This document shows, piece by piece, positions 30,597 to 38,841 of a DNA stretch of 64,000 bases. The DNA lies in NCBI GenBank assembly GCA_016718825.1, contig JADKCL010000011.1, positions 1 to 64,000 on the forward strand, written 5' to 3'. The first letter of the stretch is position 1, and the number at the start of each line of letters is the position of its first letter. The notes beneath the pieces are model-generated. The model was given only the letters and a program-made list of their open reading frames with translations. It ran no database searches and was not told the origin of the DNA. The translations under genes were made by a program, and so were the position numbers. Origin of the DNA: Bacteroidota bacterium. GTDB taxonomy: Bacteria > Bacteroidota > Bacteroidia > J057 > JADKCL01.

Positions 30597-30629
30597 TGTT
30601 TGAATTGGTTTTGGACTAAAATCCTGAAG

Positions 30630-31121
30630 ATGAAAACTCCGAAATTCGCATTCGTTTTGATGCTGACGCTTTCCCTTGTTACCGCCCTTCAAGCGCAAAA
30701 GAAGGTCGAAAGTGAAGCCGCGACCCTGAAATTCAGCATGGAGGAAGGATCCGAACTCAAAGTCGGCAGCAAGGCAAAGTTCACGATCGAAGCTACACCC
30801 AAGGCGGGTTGGCATGTTTATTCGGCGATTCCGAGCGAAGACGGTGCCTATCAACCCGCGGTTTTGGGTTGGGACATCACAAGCCGCGGATTTGAAACCG
30901 AAGCCAAGCTGGAAGAAAAAGGTGGCCTGATCGAGGCATTTGATGAAATCATGAACGGTACGGTGCGGTACTATAAAGGTGTGGTTGTCTTTTCGCAGGA
31001 AATGAAACTCACCGAAAAGGAGGTCCTGCTCGAAGGCTTCTTTGACTACATGGCCTGCAACGACGAAAAATGCATTCCCCTCACAGCCGAAATAAAATTC
31101 GAAGCAAAAGCCAAGGAATAA
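30630..31121 (+). CDS. DsbD alpha-domain-like periplasmic protein
   Basis: The ATG at 30630 gives 163 residues with a signal peptide cut near LQAQK. The mature protein is a single DsbD N-terminal (DsbC/DsbD-alpha) immunoglobulin-like domain: 'FTIEATPKAGWHVYSAIPSE', 'GTVRYYKGVVVFSQEM', and the Cys pair in 'YMACNDEKCIPL', which is the redox-active motif of this domain. It would accept electrons from a membrane DsbD and pass them to periplasmic proteins. The stop is one base from the next gene, which encodes a DsbD relative with its own alpha domain, so the two form an operon and a likely redox pair. Confidence 0.82.
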   Translation: MKTPKFAFVLMLTLSLVTALQAQKKVESEAATLKFSMEEGSELKVGSKAKFTIEATPKAGWHVYSAIPSEDGAYQPAVLGWDITSRGFETEAKLEEKGGLIEAFDEIMNGTVRYYKGVVVFSQEMKLTEKEVLLEGFFDYMACNDEKCIPLTAEIKFEAKAKE

Positions 31122-31122
31122 G

Positions 31123-33873
31123 ATGATTGCAACCTCTCGCATGAAGACACCATTCTCCAAAATCTTGCTCCAATCGGGCCTCCTGCTCGGATTCTTAATT
31201 TCTGCGTTCGGGCTTTCCGCGCAGATGCCGGCGTTCAATGGCAAGGACAAGTTCACCACCGAGGCCGAATTTGCCTTGGTCACGGCGGTCCCGAAGGAAC
31301 TTTGCGTAGGCGATGTGGTCACCTTCACCTTCAAAGGCAAAATCAATACCGACGGATGGCATCTCTACTCTTCGCGGACGGATGGCAACATTGCCTACAA
31401 TCCGACGATGTTGGAGATCTTCATGGACGAGAGCAAAGGCATCAAGCTCAAGGGCGCGATGTCTGAAAACCACAAAGCCGACGAAGTCGATGACAAGCTG
31501 ATGGGTGGTTATATCCGCAGCTTTCATGAAAAGCAGGTCGATTTTACGCAGAAGCTGGAAATCACCGGACCCGACGTGGTTTTGGTCGGTCAATTTTCTT
31601 CGCAGACCTGCACCGAGGAAGGCATGTGCAAATTCCTCAAGTTGCCCATCGAATGGCGCATCAAAGCCAAAGCCTGTGGCACGGGTGCCGTGGTCGAGCC
31701 GGGTGTCGATTCTGCATTGACCGCTTCGAATGATACCCTTTCTGGAGTCGGCGCCATGCCAAGCTTCGATTTCAAGCCCTACGACAGCACCAAAACCTTG
31801 AGCGACAACATCAAGGCGCAAAACAGATTTTTCCCGGACCTATCGATGACCAATGGTGAAACTGGTGTCTGTGGATTTGCCCATTTGGAGCAAGCGAGGA
31901 AGTATGCGGAGAAAGTCGGAAGGCCGCTGTTGCTGTATTTCACCGGCCATACCTCTGCAAGCACGAAGAAAATGGAAAGCCAAGTGTTTCCCAACCCGGC
32001 CGTGGATTCCATCCTTAGAAACCGTGTCGTCATCGTGAATCTCTGGGGGGATGACCAAACGAAGGAAACGGGAGGACTTAAACTTTCCGATGGTACCCCT
32101 GCCAAAACACTTGGCGATTTTGTTATTGACTATCAGAGCAAAACCTATGGGACAATTGCACCGCACTTGTTCGCATTCCAAGATCCCCAAGGTGTTTCCT
32201 ACGGCTCCTCCATGGGATTCAACCCTGATCCGGTCAGCTTCAAGTCTTGGCTCGACAGCGTCATCACCGAATACTACAAAGACAAGGGCATCAAAGAAGC
32301 CGCTTGGTTGCCCAAGGCTTCCGCTTCTACCCCAGAAGGACCGGGCGACGAAATTGCCGACTGCAGTCCTTCCACACTTTGGTCGAGCTTTTTGATTGCC
32401 TTCCTCGCCGGCCTGATCGCCATCCTGACACCTTGCGTGTTTCCGATGATTCCGATGACGGTGAGCTTCTTTGTGAAACAAGGCGAAGGCGCCGAAAACC
32501 GCAGCAAGGGCATCCGCAACGGCTTGATCTATGCCGGTTCGATCATCTTCATCTACGGTTTTGTCGGCTTTTTGATCTCCGTGATCTTCGGCGGCAAGGC
32601 TTTGTACATTCTGGGAAGCCATCCGATTCCGAACCTGATCTTCTTTGGGATTTTCTTTGCGTTCGCGCTCTCTTTCCTTGGCATGTTTGAAATCACCCTG
32701 CCAAGCCGCTGGAGCACGGCCGCCAACAACAAAGCCACAGCCGGCGGATTGCTCGGCCCCTTCTTCATGGCACTCACCTTGGTGATCGTGTCCTTTTCTT
32801 GCACCGGTCCGATCCTCGGCGCCGCCTTGGTACAGACGACACAAGGTGCAGAATGCGGCTGGAAACCCTTTGCGGCCATGCTCGGCTTCGGATTTGCCTT
32901 CGGCATTCCGTTTGGCTTGATGGCCATGCTGCCCAAACTCATGGAAAAGCTGCCGATGGCCGGCGGATGGATGAACACCGTCAAAGTGGTCTTCGGCTTC
33001 CTCGAATTGGCGCTTTGCATGAAATTCCTCAGCAATGCCGACCAAGTCATGCAATGGGGATTGCTCGACCGTCAGATTTTCATCGGGATTTGGATCGTCA
33101 TTTTCCTCTTCCTGACCTTCTATTTCCTCGGATGGATCTTGCTGCCACATGATGAAAAGAAGGAAAACATCAAGGTGCCGCGTCTGATCATGTCGATTGC
33201 CGTGATGAGCTTTGTCGTGTACTTGATCCCCGGCCTTTGGGGCGGTCCGCTTCCGATGATGGAGGGATTGATTCCACCGATGAACAAAGAAATCGGGGTA
33301 AAATTGTTGCCGCATCAATTCGCCGAAGAAGGCACGATCAACGACCAAATTTGCAAGACCGAACGCATCAATGCCCAAATCGGGATCGAAAACGAAGCCC
33401 ATGGATTCTGCATGTTCTATGACTTGAAGCAAGCCATGGAATTTGCAAAGAAGGTCAACAAGCCTCTGTTTGTGGACTTCACCGGGCATACATGCGCCAA
33501 CTGTCGCAAGATGGAGCAACAAGTTTGGCCCGACGACCAAGTGCGCAAATTGTTGCTGAATGAATTTGTGATGGTTTCCCTTTATGCGGATGATGAAACG
33601 AGGCTCGATTCCGTGATCACTGGATTCAATGGCAGCAAAATCAGGAAAGTTGGCGACTGGGTGGTGGACTACCAAAGCCATTATTTCGGCACAATCGCGC
33701 AGCCTTTGTATGTGTTGATGGACCACGATGAGAAGGCCATGGTAGCGCCAAAAGGCTTTGACTTGAAAGTCAAAAACTATATCGACTTCCTCAACAGTGG
33801 CATCGCCGAGTTCAACAAGCGCCACGGCATCGTGGCCGACGCGCCGGTTGCCGAGGCACCTGCAGGACACTAA
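31123..33873 (+). CDS. DsbD-like thiol:disulfide interchange protein with two thioredoxin-like domains
   Basis: A 916-residue protein. Residues 1-35 hold the signal peptide (an ATG at 31141 fits best) and 40-185 a DsbD-alpha domain ('EEGMCKFLKLPIEWRI'). A first thioredoxin-like domain occupies about 245-400. Next is a membrane domain of the CcdA/DsbD-beta type with eight hydrophobic helices and 'LTPCVFPMIPMTVSFF' and 'FSCTGPILG' cysteines. A second thioredoxin-like domain closes the protein, with active site CANC at 791-794 in 'FTGHTCANCRKME'. The first one has the matching 'FTGHTSASTKKME', where both cysteines are replaced (278-281), so it is redox-dead. It carries cytosolic reducing power to the periplasm. 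Confidence 0.9.
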   Translation: MIATSRMKTPFSKILLQSGLLLGFLISAFGLSAQMPAFNGKDKFTTEAEFALVTAVPKELCVGDVVTFTFKGKINTDGWHLYSSRTDGNIAYNPTMLEIFMDESKGIKLKGAMSENHKADEVDDKLMGGYIRSFHEKQVDFTQKLEITGPDVVLVGQFSSQTCTEEGMCKFLKLPIEWRIKAKACGTGAVVEPGVDSALTASNDTLSGVGAMPSFDFKPYDSTKTLSDNIKAQNRFFPDLSMTNGETGVCGFAHLEQARKYAEKVGRPLLLYFTGHTSASTKKMESQVFPNPAVDSILRNRVVIVNLWGDDQTKETGGLKLSDGTPAKTLGDFVIDYQSKTYGTIAPHLFAFQDPQGVSYGSSMGFNPDPVSFKSWLDSVITEYYKDKGIKEAAWLPKASASTPEGPGDEIADCSPSTLWSSFLIAFLAGLIAILTPCVFPMIPMTVSFFVKQGEGAENRSKGIRNGLIYAGSIIFIYGFVGFLISVIFGGKALYILGSHPIPNLIFFGIFFAFALSFLGMFEITLPSRWSTAANNKATAGGLLGPFFMALTLVIVSFSCTGPILGAALVQTTQGAECGWKPFAAMLGFGFAFGIPFGLMAMLPKLMEKLPMAGGWMNTVKVVFGFLELALCMKFLSNADQVMQWGLLDRQIFIGIWIVIFLFLTFYFLGWILLPHDEKKENIKVPRLIMSIAVMSFVVYLIPGLWGGPLPMMEGLIPPMNKEIGVKLLPHQFAEEGTINDQICKTERINAQIGIENEAHGFCMFYDLKQAMEFAKKVNKPLFVDFTGHTCANCRKMEQQVWPDDQVRKLLLNEFVMVSLYADDETRLDSVITGFNGSKIRKVGDWVVDYQSHYFGTIAQPLYVLMDHDEKAMVAPKGFDLKVKNYIDFLNSGIAEFNKRHGIVADAPVAEAPAGH

Positions 33874-33892
33874 GCAAGGTTTTCAGAAATAC

Positions 33893-33933
33893 AAAAGGCA
33901 CGAAGCGGGAAATCTGCTTCGTGCCTTTTTTTT
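33893..33933 (+). terminator. Rho-independent terminator after dsbD-like gene
   Basis: Stem aaaaggcacgaagc (33893-33906) pairs fully with gcttcgtgcctttt (33916-33929) and ends in a T8 run. It is 20 bp after the stop at 33873. Confidence 0.9.
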
Positions 33934-33981
33934 GATGACTTCGTGCCTTTGTGTCTTCGTGGCCAAAAAAGAACACCGACT

Positions 33982-34017
33982 AAAAAAACAGCCCCGGCAT
34001 TCGAGCGAAGCCGGGGC
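33982..34017 (-). terminator. Rho-independent terminator for the small minus-strand gene
   Basis: On the minus strand, gccccggc and gccggggc (34010-34017 and 33991-33998) form an 8-bp GC stem, followed by a T run (33982-33988 on the plus strand as A7). It is 47 bp past the stop of the 34065-34334 gene. Confidence 0.85.
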
Positions 34018-34064
34018 ATCTATTTGGGGTGTTGGAAAAAAAACGAGTTTGGAAAAACAGTCGG

Positions 34065-34334
34065 CTACATCGCCAACTTATGTATCGAAGGCTTCGTGCG
34101 GCTCACCTTGTGCAAGGACTTGAAGTCCTTCAGCTCACCAACAAAAAGCTTGTCGTCAAAGGTAAACAAAGGTTGCAATTCTACAAAAAGCTCATCTGCA
34201 GAATCGAAGGTATCGATCAAAATTGTGCCTTCGGCAATGTAATTCAACCCGCCGCCATAACGCGCTTTGAGGAAATCAATCAATTCATTGGCCTTGAAAT
34301 CCGAAAACTGAAACCTGACGATGATGGCACTCAT
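34065..34334 (-). CDS. Small uncharacterised protein, 89 residues
   Basis: The ATG at 34334 (MSAIIVRFQFSDFKANELID) is preferred over a TTG at 34358. The product is a compact, mixed alpha/beta protein without signal or membrane segment. The content, with 'FLKARYGGGLNYIAEGTILI' and 'LFTFDDKLFVGELKDF', does not identify a family. A strong terminator on its own strand and a divergent promoter region shared with selD support that it is a real transcription unit. Confidence 0.55.
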   Translation of the reverse strand: MSAIIVRFQFSDFKANELIDFLKARYGGGLNYIAEGTILIDTFDSADELFVELQPLFTFDDKLFVGELKDFKSLHKVSRTKPSIHKLAM

Positions 34335-34381
34335 ATTCCTTCGGGTTGATTTTTGCAAAAGTTAAACTAGCAACCTTTACG

Positions 34382-34389
34382 TAACTTTG
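34382..34389 (+). promoter_or_regulatory. TAnnTTTG -7 box for selD
   Basis: TAACTTTG at 34382-34389 matches the Bacteroidota -7 consensus and lies 29 bp before the selD ATG. A TTTTG at 34351-34355 is too far upstream for an ideal -33 element. Confidence 0.45.
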
Positions 34390-34418
34390 AGGCTGGAGTT
34401 TTTCCACTTTTACACAAG

Positions 34419-35474
34419 TTGGAGTTTATGGAGATGTTGAAAAGCAGTGTTAAGCTGACCCAGTTCAGCCACGGCGCAGGTTGCGGCTGCAAAATCGCGC
34501 CGGCAGTTCTGGATAAAATTTTGCATTCGACGATCGCACCGATGCCCGATGCCCGTCTTCTGGTCGGCAATGACAGCCGCGACGACGCAGCCGTTTACGA
34601 CCTCGGAAACGGAACGGGCATCATCAGCACCACCGACTTCTTCATGCCGATTGTCGACGACCCCTACGACTTTGGGCGCATTGCCAGCGCCAACGCGCTT
34701 TCCGACGTCTATGCCATGGGCGGCACGCCGCTCGTCGCCATTGCCATCCTGGGATGGCCCGTCGGCAAGATTCCGGAAGAGGTCGCCGCACAGGTGCTCG
34801 AAGGCAGCCGCTCCATTTGCCGCGAAGCAGGCATCAGCCTCGCAGGCGGACATAGCATCGACAGCCCCGAACCGATCTTCGGTCTCGCGGCAACGGGCAT
34901 CCTCGACCTGCCCAACCTCAAGCGCAACGACACCGCCAAGGCGGGCGACATCCTCTACCTCACCAAGCCCATCGGCATCGGTGCGATGAGCACCGCCCAA
35001 AAACGTGGCCTCATCAATGACCTCGACCTCGCCACCATCGTGGCACTCATGACCACCCTCAACAAACCGGGCGCTGCCTTTGGCAAGTTGCCCTATATCC
35101 ATGCGATGACGGACGTGACCGGCTTCGGGCTGCTCGGCCACCTGAGCGAAATGTGCCTGGGCGCAGGCTTGCATGCCGAAATCGATTTTGATGCGGTGCC
35201 CAAGATTCCGGCAGCGCCGGGATACATTGCCCAAGGTTGCGTGCCTGGCGGCACCAAGCGCAACTGGGACAGCTACGGCCACCGCGTAGAGGCGCTTGCG
35301 CCCGAGGTGCGCGACTTGCTCGCAGATCCGCAAACAAGCGGAGGCCTGCTCGTGGCCGTCGACCCGGCCCACGCTGCCGAATTCGAAGCATTTGCCAATA
35401 CCCTCAACCTCCCCGCAGCGCCACGCCCCATTGGCAGGATGCTTGCCGGAACTGGACTTATCATCGTGAAATGA
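34419..35474 (+). CDS. selD: Selenide, water dikinase
   Basis: SelD makes selenophosphate from selenide and ATP, the selenium donor for selenocysteine and 2-selenouridine. The 351-residue length is normal. The N-terminal active site 'HGAGCGCK' carries Cys22 and Lys25, corresponding to Cys17 and Lys20 of E. coli SelD. Other hallmarks are 'DDAAVYDLG', 'TTDFFMPIVDDPYDFG', 'ANALSDVYAMGG' and 'DPQTSGGLL'. The catalytic residue here is ordinary cysteine (TGC), not selenocysteine. No selA, selB, selU or tRNA-Sec is in the window, so which selenium product is made cannot be told. Confidence 0.95.
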   Translation: MEFMEMLKSSVKLTQFSHGAGCGCKIAPAVLDKILHSTIAPMPDARLLVGNDSRDDAAVYDLGNGTGIISTTDFFMPIVDDPYDFGRIASANALSDVYAMGGTPLVAIAILGWPVGKIPEEVAAQVLEGSRSICREAGISLAGGHSIDSPEPIFGLAATGILDLPNLKRNDTAKAGDILYLTKPIGIGAMSTAQKRGLINDLDLATIVALMTTLNKPGAAFGKLPYIHAMTDVTGFGLLGHLSEMCLGAGLHAEIDFDAVPKIPAAPGYIAQGCVPGGTKRNWDSYGHRVEALAPEVRDLLADPQTSGGLLVAVDPAHAAEFEAFANTLNLPAAPRPIGRMLAGTGLIIVK

Positions 35475-35534
35475 GTTCGGAAGGCAGCGTTCAGGAGACA
35501 GTCGGAACCCTGCCTTTTGAACTCTGAACTCAAA
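35473..35534. repeat. 15-bp inverted repeat with heptamer words after selD
   Basis: Left arm 35473-35487 pairs with right arm 35510-35524 over 15 bp, with two G-T wobbles. The arms begin and end with gagttc/gaactc, and gaactct-gaactca forms a heptamer pair at the right. The left arm overlaps the selD stop codon. It may act as a terminator although no T run follows. Confidence 0.5.
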
Positions 35535-35536
35535 AA

Positions 35537-36277
35537 ATGATTTCAGCAGTCATCATTACGTTTAACGAGGAACGCAACATCGGGCGTTGTTTGGCCTCCT
35601 TGCAAGGCATTGCCGACGAGATATTGGTGCTCGACGGACATTCAACGGATCGCACCGTCGAGATTTGCAACGAATATGGTGCGCGGGTGATCGATCAGGA
35701 TTGGCTGGGCTACGCGGCAACCAAAAATCTCGGGAATGATCTTGCCTCCTATTCCTACATTTTGTCCATCGATGCCGACGAAGCGATCAGCCCGATTTTG
35801 CGGGTTTCGTTGCTGTCGATCAAGGGTGAATTGACGGGTGCCTACAGCTTCAACCGATTGGCTTTTTACTGCGACAAGCCGATCCGCCATGGCGGATGGT
35901 ATCCCGATGCAAAGGTCAGGCTGTTTCCCAAGGGGCAAGCCAAATGGGTCGGCAAATTCGTTCACGAGGAATTGCGGCCCGATGGTCGGTTGGCACTTCA
36001 CCACTTGCCCGGCGATTTGTTGCATTACACCTACTACACGGTCGCCGAGCATCGCACGCGCGCCAAACGTTACGCAAGGCTTGCCGCCGACAAACTCAGC
36101 AAGAAGGGAAAACTCGGCTTGTTGTTCAATGCGCTGACGAGTCCGACTTGGCGGTTCCTGCAAATGTTTGTTTTTCGCATGGGTTTTCTCGACGGATGGC
36201 GCGGATGGTGCATTGCGGCGATCACCTCCAAGGAAGTTTGGCTGAAATATTGGTGGGCGGTGCGTACGAAATCGTAG
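35537..36277 (+). CDS. Glycosyltransferase family 2, LPS-core type
   Basis: The 246-residue protein opens with 'SAVIITFNEERNIGRCLASL', the GT-A fold start of family 2. 'EILVLDGHSTDRTVEIC' and 'ILSIDADEAI' supply the nucleotide and metal (DxD) site. 'RHGGWYPDAKVRLFPKGQAKW' and 'GKFVHEEL' are typical of the WaaE/KdtX-like subgroup that adds a sugar to lipopolysaccharide core. One hydrophobic stretch near the C-terminus ('FLQMFVFRMGFLDGWRGW') suggests membrane association. It is 62 bp after selD, with the inverted repeat in between. Confidence 0.85.
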   Translation: MISAVIITFNEERNIGRCLASLQGIADEILVLDGHSTDRTVEICNEYGARVIDQDWLGYAATKNLGNDLASYSYILSIDADEAISPILRVSLLSIKGELTGAYSFNRLAFYCDKPIRHGGWYPDAKVRLFPKGQAKWVGKFVHEELRPDGRLALHHLPGDLLHYTYYTVAEHRTRAKRYARLAADKLSKKGKLGLLFNALTSPTWRFLQMFVFRMGFLDGWRGWCIAAITSKEVWLKYWWAVRTKS

Positions 36278-36299
36278 GGAAGATTCGTTAGGATGAGGT

Positions 36300-36500
36300 A
36301 TGGTTCGACGGATTGGAATCGGATTGGTTCTCCTTTTATTCGCTTTCAGTGCGAAGGCACAGGAGGATACTCTAAATCCTGAAAAGGCTGGTAATTATTT
36401 TTATTGGACGCTGATCGTTAGGAATGAGGGGGAAATGGAAACGAGGGGAGGTCGCCTTCTGTTTGATACCCCCAATCGAATTTTCAAAATGGAAAATTAA
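36300..36500 (+). CDS. Short secreted-protein fragment, possibly a gene remnant
   Basis: The 66-residue frame starts MVRRIGIGLVLLLFAFSAKA, a good signal peptide, then 'DTLNPEKAGNYFYWTLIV' and stops at 36500. Another frame carries 'KLIAGVWTRNFGESFN' just after the stop, which suggests that an indel truncates a longer gene. Beyond about 36550 no convincing coding remains before ogt, and I see nothing else in 36501-36740. No family is recognised. Confidence 0.35.
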   Translation: MVRRIGIGLVLLLFAFSAKAQEDTLNPEKAGNYFYWTLIVRNEGEMETRGGRLLFDTPNRIFKMEN

Positions 36501-36740
36501 TCGCCGGAGTATGGACAAGAAATTTCGGCGAATCCTTCAATTGAATTAAATCAGGTTTCGAGCATGTAGAAAAGAGGCCGATTGCTGGTACATTATGGGG
36601 TGGGTGCCGGCTGAATAATTTTACAATAAATCGAAGGAATACGGGACTTTGCCGAGCGGAAATGGAGCATTGAAGTCTAATTTCAAATGATATTTGAACG
36701 TATTAATTTGAAAATTGCGGTCGATCCATCAAGATTCAAA

Positions 36741-37223
36741 ATGCAATTCACCTCCCTCCACAGCCCAATCGGCTATCTCAAAATTGAAGGCGATGCTTCC
36801 GGCGTCTCCGCAGTCAGTTTTGTCGAATCGGATCCGGGGCAAAGCGAGGAAGTACCGCAGGAATTGGTCGAATGCGCGCTGCAGTTGCAGCAATACTTCG
36901 AAGGAAACCGAAAAACATTTGATGTGAAGCTGCGGCCGAAAGGAACGGATTTCCAGGTTTCGGTTTGGAATGCGCTTTTGGGAATCCCGTTTGGGGTGAC
37001 GCGCAGCTACAAGGATGTCGCCTTGGCTTTGAAAAACGAAGGTGCGATTCGGGCAGTGGGTGCTGCGAATGGTCAAAATCCGGTGGGGATCATCATTCCC
37101 TGCCATCGCGTGATCGGCAGCAATGGTGACCTTACCGGTTACGCCGGCGAACTTTGGCGCAAAAAGTGGCTGTTGCAGCACGAGCAGGCACATACCTACG
37201 GGCAGCAGGGTAGCCTGTTTTGA
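36741..37223 (+). CDS. ogt: Methylated-DNA--protein-cysteine S-methyltransferase
   Basis: The ATG at 36741 gives 160 residues. The suicide acceptor Cys121 lies in 'IIIPCHRVIG', the PCHRV signature of O6-alkylguanine-DNA alkyltransferases. The helix-turn-helix region 'NALLGIPFGVTRSYKDVA' and 'RAVGAANGQNP' (asparagine hinge) precede it. The enzyme removes alkyl groups from guanine O6 in DNA. The N-terminal part is short, as in Ogt rather than Ada. An in-frame extension to 36687 exists but lacks support. Confidence 0.92.
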   Translation: MQFTSLHSPIGYLKIEGDASGVSAVSFVESDPGQSEEVPQELVECALQLQQYFEGNRKTFDVKLRPKGTDFQVSVWNALLGIPFGVTRSYKDVALALKNEGAIRAVGAANGQNPVGIIIPCHRVIGSNGDLTGYAGELWRKKWLLQHEQAHTYGQQGSLF

Positions 37224-37226
37224 TCG

Positions 37227-37415
37227 GTGTCTCTTTCGCCCCGAAAGAAACTTCATCAGAAAGACATCGACCAATTCCGCCTCAAATTGCGCATTCGCAG
37301 TCCCGATTTCGCGTTCATTCGAAGCAAAGACATTCCGTTCCTTACAACCTCCCAACTCAACGTCCGGACCTCCGTACACAACCACAGGCGCAGCAATTTT
37401 GCTTTGTTCATCTAA
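37227..37415 (+). CDS. Short ORF of unknown function, possible remnant
   Basis: A 62-residue frame starts with GTG at 37227, only 3 bp after ogt (KKLHQKDIDQFRLKLRIRSP). It is in the same frame as the next short ORF at 37419, separated by a single stop. Hydrophilic and basic, with no signal or membrane segment. It may be a translationally coupled small gene or the start of a decayed longer one. Confidence 0.3.
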   Translation: MSLSPRKKLHQKDIDQFRLKLRIRSPDFAFIRSKDIPFLTTSQLNVRTSVHNHRRSNFALFI

Positions 37416-37418
37416 AAA

Positions 37419-37565
37419 ATGGAGGATCAAATGGGAATGGCACACGAAGGTTCGGATCCAATCAAAACCGATCACCCCACCAAAAAAGGCACAACGCCCG
37501 ACAGGCGTCTGATCGAGGAGAAACTCCGCGAAATCAAAGCGACACGCATCGCATTCAGCCGCTAA
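37419..37565 (+). CDS. Short ORF of unknown function, 48 residues
   Basis: From the ATG at 37419 this encodes a charged peptide ending 'DRRLIEEKLREIKATRIAFSR', likely a helix. It follows the 62-residue ORF in the same frame with three bases between stop and ATG. The pair is closed by a terminator at 37628. The rest of the 37224-37829 interval (37566-37829) holds the terminator, a small hairpin near 37666-37680, and no other gene I can support. Confidence 0.3.
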   Translation: MEDQMGMAHEGSDPIKTDHPTKKGTTPDRRLIEEKLREIKATRIAFSR

Positions 37566-37627
37566 GACTGTCTACCGTCAGTCTCGCGTTTCGAGACACC
37601 TCAATAGAAGCAGTTTGAATTTAGCCG

Positions 37628-37662
37628 GGCCTCGGATTCAGTTTCGGGGCCTTGGTTTTTTT
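37628..37662 (+). terminator. Probable Rho-independent terminator
   Basis: Stem ggcctcg pairs with cggggcc (one G-T), followed by ttggttttttt. It ends the ogt/short-ORF unit. Confidence 0.65.
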
Positions 37663-37829
37663 GTGGAGGCGGTGCAACCGCCACCCCGTTCTCGGTATCT
37701 CTTCCAATGTGTGCGATGTCCATCACCATCAAGATTCCTTTTGCGAGCATGGGTGATCTTGACGGTCTACTGAAACCGCACGCTTTCTTTCCCAACTTCA
37801 GCGGACGTTTTTTGATTCTTCCGGGCTTC

Positions 37830-38723
37830 ATGAATAAAATCACCACCTCTCTCTGCTCGCTGTTGCTCATTTTCTACATCACCTCCTTGGCTCCGGCCAA
37901 GGCGGCACCGGCTGTTCAGGACACGACGGCACAGCCGTTGCGCATCCTGTCATGGAACATTTTCATGCTGCCGCGCTTTGTGCACATCACCGGCAAACGC
38001 ACCCGCGCCTACCACATCGCCGAGGAACTCAAAGCAAGTGACTACCAAGTGTTGGTGTTTCAAGAGGCCTTCCTCAGCGATGCCCGCCATATCATTCGCA
38101 AGTACCTCAACGGTGCATTCCCGTTTGAATATGGTCCGGCGAATAATCAAGGCGGAATCAAGACAAGCAGTGGGATCTGGGTTTTGAGCAAAATCAAGCT
38201 CCGGCAACTGGAAGAGGTCAAATTCACACAGTGCTACGGGATCGCTGACTGTTTTGCCCGAAAAGGAGCTTTGTTGCTCGAGGGCGATTACGAGGGGCAA
38301 ACGTTCCAGGTTTTAGGAACGCATTTGCAAGCTGCCGGTCCGCACGCAACCCGCCACACGCAGTACCGCGACATGCGCGCGATGTTGGATCGGCATCAAC
38401 GACCCGGTGTGCCACAAATCGTTTGCGGGGATATGAACACCGCCAAAAACCAGGAGGAAAGTTACAACGACATGCTGGCATCGCTGGATGTGGAAGATGG
38501 CCCACTCGACATTCAGGTGGCAGGCGCTCGCGACGTCTATCCCAATGACCTGCGCAATTGGGGCAATGAGCGGTTTGAAGTGATTGACTATGTTTTTTAC
38601 CGTCACAATTCGAAGCCGGCCAAGAAGATGACGCGGGTGTTGCGGAGCATCCGCAAACCTTGGTGCAAGAATCACGAAGACTTGAGCGACCATTTTGCGG
38701 TGGACTTTTCCATCTGGTGGTAG
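37830..38723 (+). CDS. Secreted sphingomyelinase-C-like phosphodiesterase
   Basis: The ATG at 37830 gives 297 residues with a signal peptide. The endonuclease/exonuclease/phosphatase fold shows 'LRILSWNIFMLPRF' (metal Asn), 'QVLVFQEAF' (metal Glu), 'VLGTHLQA', 'VCGDMNTAK' (DxN) and the closing 'DLSDHFAVDFSIWW' (catalytic His). This set is that of neutral sphingomyelinase C. It would cleave phosphosphingolipids outside the cell. Many Bacteroidota make sphingolipids, so a self-directed or host/prey-directed role are both possible. An in-frame upstream part to 37707 lacks a sensible N-terminus. Confidence 0.82.
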   Translation: MNKITTSLCSLLLIFYITSLAPAKAAPAVQDTTAQPLRILSWNIFMLPRFVHITGKRTRAYHIAEELKASDYQVLVFQEAFLSDARHIIRKYLNGAFPFEYGPANNQGGIKTSSGIWVLSKIKLRQLEEVKFTQCYGIADCFARKGALLLEGDYEGQTFQVLGTHLQAAGPHATRHTQYRDMRAMLDRHQRPGVPQIVCGDMNTAKNQEESYNDMLASLDVEDGPLDIQVAGARDVYPNDLRNWGNERFEVIDYVFYRHNSKPAKKMTRVLRSIRKPWCKNHEDLSDHFAVDFSIWW

Positions 38724-38731
38724 GGCTGCGC

Positions 38732-38759
38732 AGTGTGAGTGCGGAGTGTGAGAGCGAGA
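38732..38759. repeat. Tandem GTGTGAG words after the sphingomyelinase-like gene
   Basis: agtgtgagtgcgg is followed by agtgtgagagcgag. The second, 38745-38758, matches the reverse complement of 21022-21035 exactly. The repeat begins 8 bp after the stop codon. Confidence 0.4.
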
Positions 38760-38841
38760 ACATTGATTCTGGTCATTTTTGGGGCGGTTTTAGGTAGAAT
38801 GCTCTGAAAAAGCTTTAAATTCAGGGCTGGGGAAAGAGGAT

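Noticed and set aside
31840..33870. 676-codon minus-strand frame opposite the DsbD-like gene
   Set aside because: Shadow of the sense gene, rich in His, Gln and Glu as expected for antisense of membrane codons.
34419..35474. Selenocysteine-containing SelD
   Set aside because: The catalytic codon is TGC (cysteine), not TGA, and no SECIS-like requirement arises.
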